From Herpetosiphonaceae bacterium (GTDB taxonomy: Bacteria > Chloroflexota > Chloroflexia > Chloroflexales > Kallotenuaceae), in contig DASUTC010000318.1 of NCBI GenBank assembly GCA_036374795.1, positions 1 to 48,312 of the forward strand: a stretch of 48,312 bases of DNA, written 5' to 3'. The translations under genes and the position numbers were made by a program. The first letter of the stretch is position 1; each line of letters starts with the position of its first letter. Below the pieces are notes generated by a model. The model saw only the letters and a list, made by a program, of their open reading frames with translations. It was not told the origin of the DNA and searched no databases. Of the stretch, positions 44,372-48,312 are shown piece after piece.

Positions 44372-45640
44372 ATGCTAGATATTAAACTGATCCGCGAACA
44401 GCCCGAACTGGTGAAAGATGGCGTTGGCAAGCGCGGCGACGATCCCGCGATGGTCGATGAGGTGCTGCGGCTGGATGCACGGCGACGCGAGCTGCTGAGC
44501 GAGGTCGAGCGACTGAAGGCCGAGAAAAACGCCGCGTCGAAGGCGATCGGCAAGATCAAAGATCCGGCGGAGCGAAACCAGCGCATCGCCGAGATGCGCG
44601 CGCAGGGCGATCGTATCCCTGAGCTTGACAAGGCGACAGCGGAGGTCGAGACGGCGCTGTACCAGTTGATGCTGCTGCTGCCGAATCTGCCGCATCCCGA
44701 CGTGCCGGTCGGCACCAGCGAGGATGAGAACATCGTCGTGCGCACCGAGGGCACGCCGCGCAGCTTCGAGTTCACGCCCAGGCCGCACTGGGAGCTTGGC
44801 GAGGCGCTGGGCATTATCGACTTCGAGCGCGGCGTCAAGCTGAGCGGCAGCCGCTTCTTCGTGCTCAAGGGCGCGGGCTCGCGGCTGCAACGGGCGCTGA
44901 TCGCCTGGATGCTCGACGTGCATATCGGCCAGCACGGCTACACCGAGGTCACGCCGCCCTACCTCGTCAAAGAAGAGGTCCTGGTCGGCACGGCCAACCT
45001 GCCCAAGTTCGGCGATAACCTCTTCCGCATCGAGGGCGTCGACCTGACGCTGATCCCGACCGCCGAGGTGCCGGTGACGAACCTGTATCGCGAGGAGATC
45101 ATCGAGCCGGGCCGCCTGCCGATCTACCACGTGGCGTACACGCCCTGCTGGCGCAACGAGCAGATCAGCGCTGGCCGCGACGTGCGCGGCATCAAGCGCG
45201 TTTACCAGTTCGATAAAGTCGAGATGGTCAAGTTTGTCGAGCCGCACACCAGCTACGACGAGCTGAAAACGCTGATCGACAACGCCGAGGACATCTGCAA
45301 AGCGCTCAAGATCCCCTATCGTCTCTTGCAGCTCTGCACCGCCGACCTGGGCACCGCCACCATGAAGTACGACCTTGAGCTGTGGGCACCCGGCTGCGGC
45401 GAGTGGCTGGAGGTCAGCTCGTGCGCCAACTTCGGCGATTACCAGTCGCGGCGGGCGAATATCCGCTACCGGCCAGAGCCGAACGCCAAGCCGGAGTTCG
45501 TGCATACGCTCAACGGATCGGGGCTGGCTCTGCCGCGCGTGATCATCGCGATCATGGAAAACTACCAGCGCGCCGACGGCTCGATCGAGGTGCCGGAGGT
45601 GCTGCGGCCCTACATGGGCGGCATCGAGGTGATCGAGTAG
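44372..45640 (+). CDS. serS: Seryl-tRNA synthetase
   Basis: 422 residues, normal length. N-terminal tRNA-binding coiled coil (about 1-105; [23 protein letters not shown]), class II catalytic core with motif 2 ([14 protein letters not shown] ... [12 protein letters not shown]) and motif 3 ([20 protein letters not shown]). Charges tRNA(Ser) and also Sec-tRNA. ATG with GAGGAAGG. No promoter is seen in the 73-base gap before it, so it depends on the T-box promoter 2.4 kb upstream. Confidence 0.97.
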   Translation: MLDIKLIREQPELVKDGVGKRGDDPAMVDEVLRLDARRRELLSEVERLKAEKNAASKAIGKIKDPAERNQRIAEMRAQGDRIPELDKATAEVETALYQLMLLLPNLPHPDVPVGTSEDENIVVRTEGTPRSFEFTPRPHWELGEALGIIDFERGVKLSGSRFFVLKGAGSRLQRALIAWMLDVHIGQHGYTEVTPPYLVKEEVLVGTANLPKFGDNLFRIEGVDLTLIPTAEVPVTNLYREEIIEPGRLPIYHVAYTPCWRNEQISAGRDVRGIKRVYQFDKVEMVKFVEPHTSYDELKTLIDNAEDICKALKIPYRLLQLCTADLGTATMKYDLELWAPGCGEWLEVSSCANFGDYQSRRANIRYRPEPNAKPEFVHTLNGSGLALPRVIIAIMENYQRADGSIEVPEVLRPYMGGIEVIE

Positions 45641-45704
45641 GAGCAAAACGATAGATCGGGGCAGTGCGGCAGCCGCGTTGCAGGACAAGCGAATCGCGTC
45701 ATTC

Positions 45705-45734
45705 GTAGGGGCACGCCGATGGTGTGCCCTTTCG
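45705..45734 (+). terminator. Terminator-like GTAGGGGC hairpin after serS
   Basis: GGGCACGCC (45709-45717) with GGTGTGCCC (45721-45729), loop GAT, followed by TTTC. Related to the palindrome at 39180. Confidence 0.6.
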
Positions 45735-45754
45735 ACATGGATACTCCGGCGTGA

Positions 45755-46624
45755 TCAGCCAATCTCCGCATCGGGCAGCCCCGCGAGAAACGCATCGACC
45801 ATGTACAGATAGTCGTCGAGCGGAGCAGCGACGGCCTTCTGAAGCGCCGCCAGAATCGCCGCATGGTCGGGCGCGAGCTGCTCCACGGTGCCGCTAACCG
45901 TCTTGAGCAGCGCGGCCTCTGCGACCATCTGCGCGCGGGTTATTGGCTCAGGGTCGTGGCCCGCGAGAAAGCACTCGGCATCGAAGCTGAGCAGCCGGTC
46001 GAACAGCGGCAGAACCCGCGCCGTGGTGTAGCGGCGCTGCGGCGCGTAAATATCGGGATACACGCAATCGCCGAGAAAGACGACTCGGTCTTCCGGCACG
46101 TAGACGACCGCCGAGTCCGCCGCGTGGTCGCCGCCGACATGCACGATCTGACAGGTGACACCGCCCAGGTCAAGCTCGACGCGCTCCGTGAAGCCGATCT
46201 CCGGCGGGCGGATTGTCAGATCGGAGCGATCGGGCAGCTCGGCCTTGATCATATCGCGGCAAAACGCAATCTCCACGCCCTGCGCAACCCGCCGGTCCAG
46301 CGCCGCGTCGCTCCAATCCTGCATCGCTATCTCCGCGACGATCCGGCACGTCTCGGTATGCGCAAACGTCGGCAGATCGAGCGCGGCGGTGCCGAAGACA
46401 TGATCCCAGTGCCAGTGCGTGAGCGCGACAAAGGTCGGCGGCGCGACAGCCACGCGCGCCAGCTCGCGCAGCAGCGTCCTGGCATGAGCCGGAGAATTTC
46501 CGGCGTCGACCAGAAGAGTCGCGCGCGACCCGCTGATCGCGCCCAGGACCGGTCGGTCGGTGGTCGAGTCGGGAGCAAGCCAGTGGACATGCGCCGAGAT
46601 CTGATTGAAGCTCTGTATACTCAC
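45755..46624 (-). CDS. MBL-fold metallo-hydrolase
   Basis: 289 residues from the GTG at 46624 (AGGAT upstream). The frame continues to 46666, but that part overlaps the promoter. Zinc motif H-x-H-x-D-H in LTHWHWDHVFG, then H in HVGGDHAADS, D in FLGDCVYPD and H in LAGHDPEP. Glyoxalase-II/lactamase-like superfamily member with unknown substrate. Confidence 0.87.
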   Translation of the reverse strand: MSIQSFNQISAHVHWLAPDSTTDRPVLGAISGSRATLLVDAGNSPAHARTLLRELARVAVAPPTFVALTHWHWDHVFGTAALDLPTFAHTETCRIVAEIAMQDWSDAALDRRVAQGVEIAFCRDMIKAELPDRSDLTIRPPEIGFTERVELDLGGVTCQIVHVGGDHAADSAVVYVPEDRVVFLGDCVYPDIYAPQRRYTTARVLPLFDRLLSFDAECFLAGHDPEPITRAQMVAEAALLKTVSGTVEQLAPDHAAILAALQKAVAAPLDDYLYMVDAFLAGLPDAEIG

Positions 46625-46656
46625 CGTGGCTATCCTGGGTCTAGCACTATCGACGG

Positions 46657-46665
46657 ATTGTAGCA
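46657..46665 (-). promoter_or_regulatory. Extended -10 promoter of the MBL gene
   Basis: TGCTACAAT on the minus strand, about 33 bases upstream of the GTG start. Confidence 0.5.
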
Positions 46666-46772
46666 CACGCTGCCCGGCGTGCGAGAACTGGCCCTGAACT
46701 TGCTATATGCATCACTCGTGAAGGATCACACACCCATCGACAAGATACCACGATAGATAAAGGATCAAGCGT

Positions 46773-47630
46773 ATGGGACAGGTCGGCTCATCCGTTAGAG
46801 AGGCTGCGGAGCATGCAGAGCAGGCGGCGCGGCAAGCAGCGGCAAATCCGTGGGTCGAGCGACTTGCCCGCCTGGGCTTTGCGGCCAAGGGCGTCGTGTA
46901 CATCACGATCGGCGTGCTGGCGACTCAGGCGGCGCTCGGCGCGGGCGGCGCGACCACCGACCCGCACGGGGCGATCCGGCAGCTTGGACAGCAGCCGTTT
47001 GGGCAGGTCTTACTCGGCCTGCTGGCGGTCGGGCTGCTGGGCCATGCGCTGTGGCGCTTCGTCCAGGCCGCCACCGATCCTGAGCACAAGGGCAGCGATG
47101 CCAAAGGGATCGCGCAGCGTGTGGGCTATGCCGGACTCGGCGTGGTCTACGTGGGGCTGGCGGTGACGGCGATCCGGCTGCTCACAGGTGCGGATGAGGC
47201 GAGCGGCGACATGACACAGGATTGGACGGCGCGACTGATGTCGCAGCCGTTCGGGCGCTGGCTCGTCGGCCTGATCGGTCTGGGCGTGATCGGATTCGGG
47301 CTGTACGAACTGTATCAAGCCTACACGACCCGGTTCCGCAAGAAGTTGAAGGTTGCGGAGATGAGCGCCACGGAAGAATCGTGGGCGATCCGCAGCGGCA
47401 GGTTCGGCCTGGCAGCGCGGGGCGTCGTCTTTGGGATCATCGGCAGCTTCCTGGTGCAGGCCGCGCTGCAATACAACCCGGATAAAGCGCAGGGACTCAG
47501 CGGCGCGCTCCAGGCGCTGGCGCGGCAGCCATTCGGGCCGTGGCTGCTGGGAGTTGTGGCGGCTGGGCTGGTAGCCTACGGCGTGTATATGCTGGTCGAG
47601 GCGCGCTATCGACGTATCTTTACGGGCTGA
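46773..47630 (+). CDS. DUF1206 membrane protein
   Basis: 285 residues, six transmembrane helices in three repeated pairs, each with the pattern ...RxGFxAKGVVYxxIG... (LARLGFAAKGVVYITIG; QRVGYAGLGVVYVGLA; GRFGLAARGVVFGIIG) and a PFGxxLLG second helix. Function of the family is unknown. ATG with AAGGA upstream. Monocistronic. Confidence 0.9.
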   Translation: MGQVGSSVREAAEHAEQAARQAAANPWVERLARLGFAAKGVVYITIGVLATQAALGAGGATTDPHGAIRQLGQQPFGQVLLGLLAVGLLGHALWRFVQAATDPEHKGSDAKGIAQRVGYAGLGVVYVGLAVTAIRLLTGADEASGDMTQDWTARLMSQPFGRWLVGLIGLGVIGFGLYELYQAYTTRFRKKLKVAEMSATEESWAIRSGRFGLAARGVVFGIIGSFLVQAALQYNPDKAQGLSGALQALARQPFGPWLLGVVAAGLVAYGVYMLVEARYRRIFTG

Positions 47631-47637
47631 TTAACGC

Positions 47638-47672
47638 TACGTGCGCTTCGCTACTTAAGCGAAGCGCACGTA
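47638..47672. terminator. 15-bp perfect inverted repeat between converging genes
   Basis: TACGTGCGCTTCGCT (47638-47652) with AGCGAAGCGCACGTA (47658-47672), loop ACTTA. No T-run on either side, so it is either a bidirectional hairpin or a mobile-element end. Confidence 0.5.
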
Positions 47673-47694
47673 CACGAAAATGCGCACAAACCTA

Positions 47695-48312
47695 CTATTG
47701 CCGCACAAATAGCCCATGCACTATACCACCTTCAGAATCAAATCTATCTTCAATGATGCGGTAAAACCTGTTATCTTCCCTCTCGAATCTGCGAAAAATC
47801 ACATAGGCAATAATATCAGCCAGCTGAATCAGTCTTGAAGCCTTTGAGTCTAAAAATAGGGGTACTTCTGAAAAGTTTCTTATTATTCCCCATCTATGAC
47901 CGATGGTTCTAAAGTCCGTAGCCAAGGATTGAATGGTTGTTTCGTATGTTGACTTATCAAAAATAATAATACCTCTCTGTGTATCACCAATCTTATGTAA
48001 TCTCGCCAAATAATGGTCAAATCGGCTAGCCAGTTGTTCAAAAGCAACTTCGACCGGATCTGCTGGTGAAACTGCCGACTTTCTTATAACACTCGCAAAC
48101 AAACGATTGCTTGGGTGTGATGCTAGAAAAACGTGCAGTATATCTTCAATTGCTTTGAATCGATCATCTTTAGTGTATTGTCTCCACTTTCCTTTACCAC
48201 CAACCATTGGGTTGCCATGTAGCTCAACTGATGAAGGATCTGCCGGGTTAAATCTAGCAGCAATGTTGTCTAGCTCCTTTGCGATCCAGTAGCCCTGACG
48301 CTCAAACACACA
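47695..48312 (-). CDS. DUF3800 domain protein (5' end outside the window)
   Basis: At least 205 codons visible; the frame is open through 48312, so the N-terminus (where DUF3800 has a conserved acidic DESG) lies beyond the edge. GIIIFDKST and the C-terminal DSKASRLIQLADIIAYVIFRRFE with the QLAD signature match DUF3800, an RNase H-like fold found often in mobile and defence contexts. Markedly AT-richer than the rest of the window, which suggests recent import. Confidence 0.8.
   Translation of the reverse strand, partial: CVFERQGYWIAKELDNIAARFNPADPSSVELHGNPMVGGKGKWRQYTKDDRFKAIEDILHVFLASHPSNRLFASVIRKSAVSPADPVEVAFEQLASRFDHYLARLHKIGDTQRGIIIFDKSTYETTIQSLATDFRTIGHRWGIIRNFSEVPLFLDSKASRLIQLADIIAYVIFRRFEREDNRFYRIIEDRFDSEGGIVHGLFVRQ

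Overview
The window looks like chromosomal DNA of a GC-rich bacterium, most likely a member of the Chloroflexota (class Chloroflexia). This is inferred from the mix of genes: CpXC-repeat protein, propeller-fused Ser/Thr kinase, DUF6624, DUF1206, a secreted-helper ABC exporter and an AroF-type DAHP synthase. No 16S or other phylogenetic marker was available to prove it. Most of the window is ordinary core genome. Two short AT-richer patches (the toxin-antitoxin remnant near 13.6-14.3 kb and the DUF3800 gene at the right edge) look like imports. I see no prophage, insertion sequence or CRISPR array.

Layout. 0-9.3 kb, plus strand: radC, aroF, guaB, a CpXC zinc-ribbon repeat protein, fabF, rnc, an RmlD-like reductase and prs. 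9.4-11.2 kb: a degenerate ECF sigma factor with a small membrane anti-sigma, two small minus-strand genes and tRNA-Val(CAC). 11.3-14.3 kb: an AlkX/YcaQ-type DNA glycosylase, a small conserved-looking gene, a VOC protein and a toxin-antitoxin pair whose PIN toxin carries a nonsense codon. 14.4-19.4 kb: glpD, then the minus-strand mrp-moaA pair and upp. 19.4-28 kb, minus strand: a three-gene ABC exporter (secreted/anchored helper, ATPase, permease), a PH-domain membrane protein, plsC, a PsuK-like kinase and an SPFH protein. 28.3-33.5 kb: fmt, a PAS-STAS protein, a DUF6624 protein, an acyl-CoA dehydrogenase and rodA. 33.7-39.1 kb: a signalling island of Ser/Thr kinase with C-terminal propeller, PP2C phosphatase, VWA protein, zinc-ribbon-FHA protein and an 82-residue protein. 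39.2-42 kb: an amidohydrolase and psuG. 42-45.7 kb: a serine T-box riboswitch controlling glycosyltransferase-Nudix-Nudix-serS. 45.7-48.3 kb: an MBL hydrolase, a DUF1206 protein and the edge-truncated DUF3800 gene.

Two things stand out. First, at least eight intergenic spaces carry arrays of heptamers of the form RAACNNR. In six loci two sub-types occur in one fixed order (GAACAAA/GAACCAA type, then GAACTTG/AAACTTG type). Seven of the eight clear loci lie directly upstream of a start codon, and in two of these the array runs into the ATG and replaces the ribosome-binding site. Second, several genes carry terminator-like hairpins between promoter and start codon (aroF, guaB, mrp-moaA). A complete T-box with a TCC (Ser) specifier places a dolichyl-phosphate-mannose-synthase-like glycosyltransferase and two Nudix hydrolases under the same uncharged-tRNA(Ser) control as serS.
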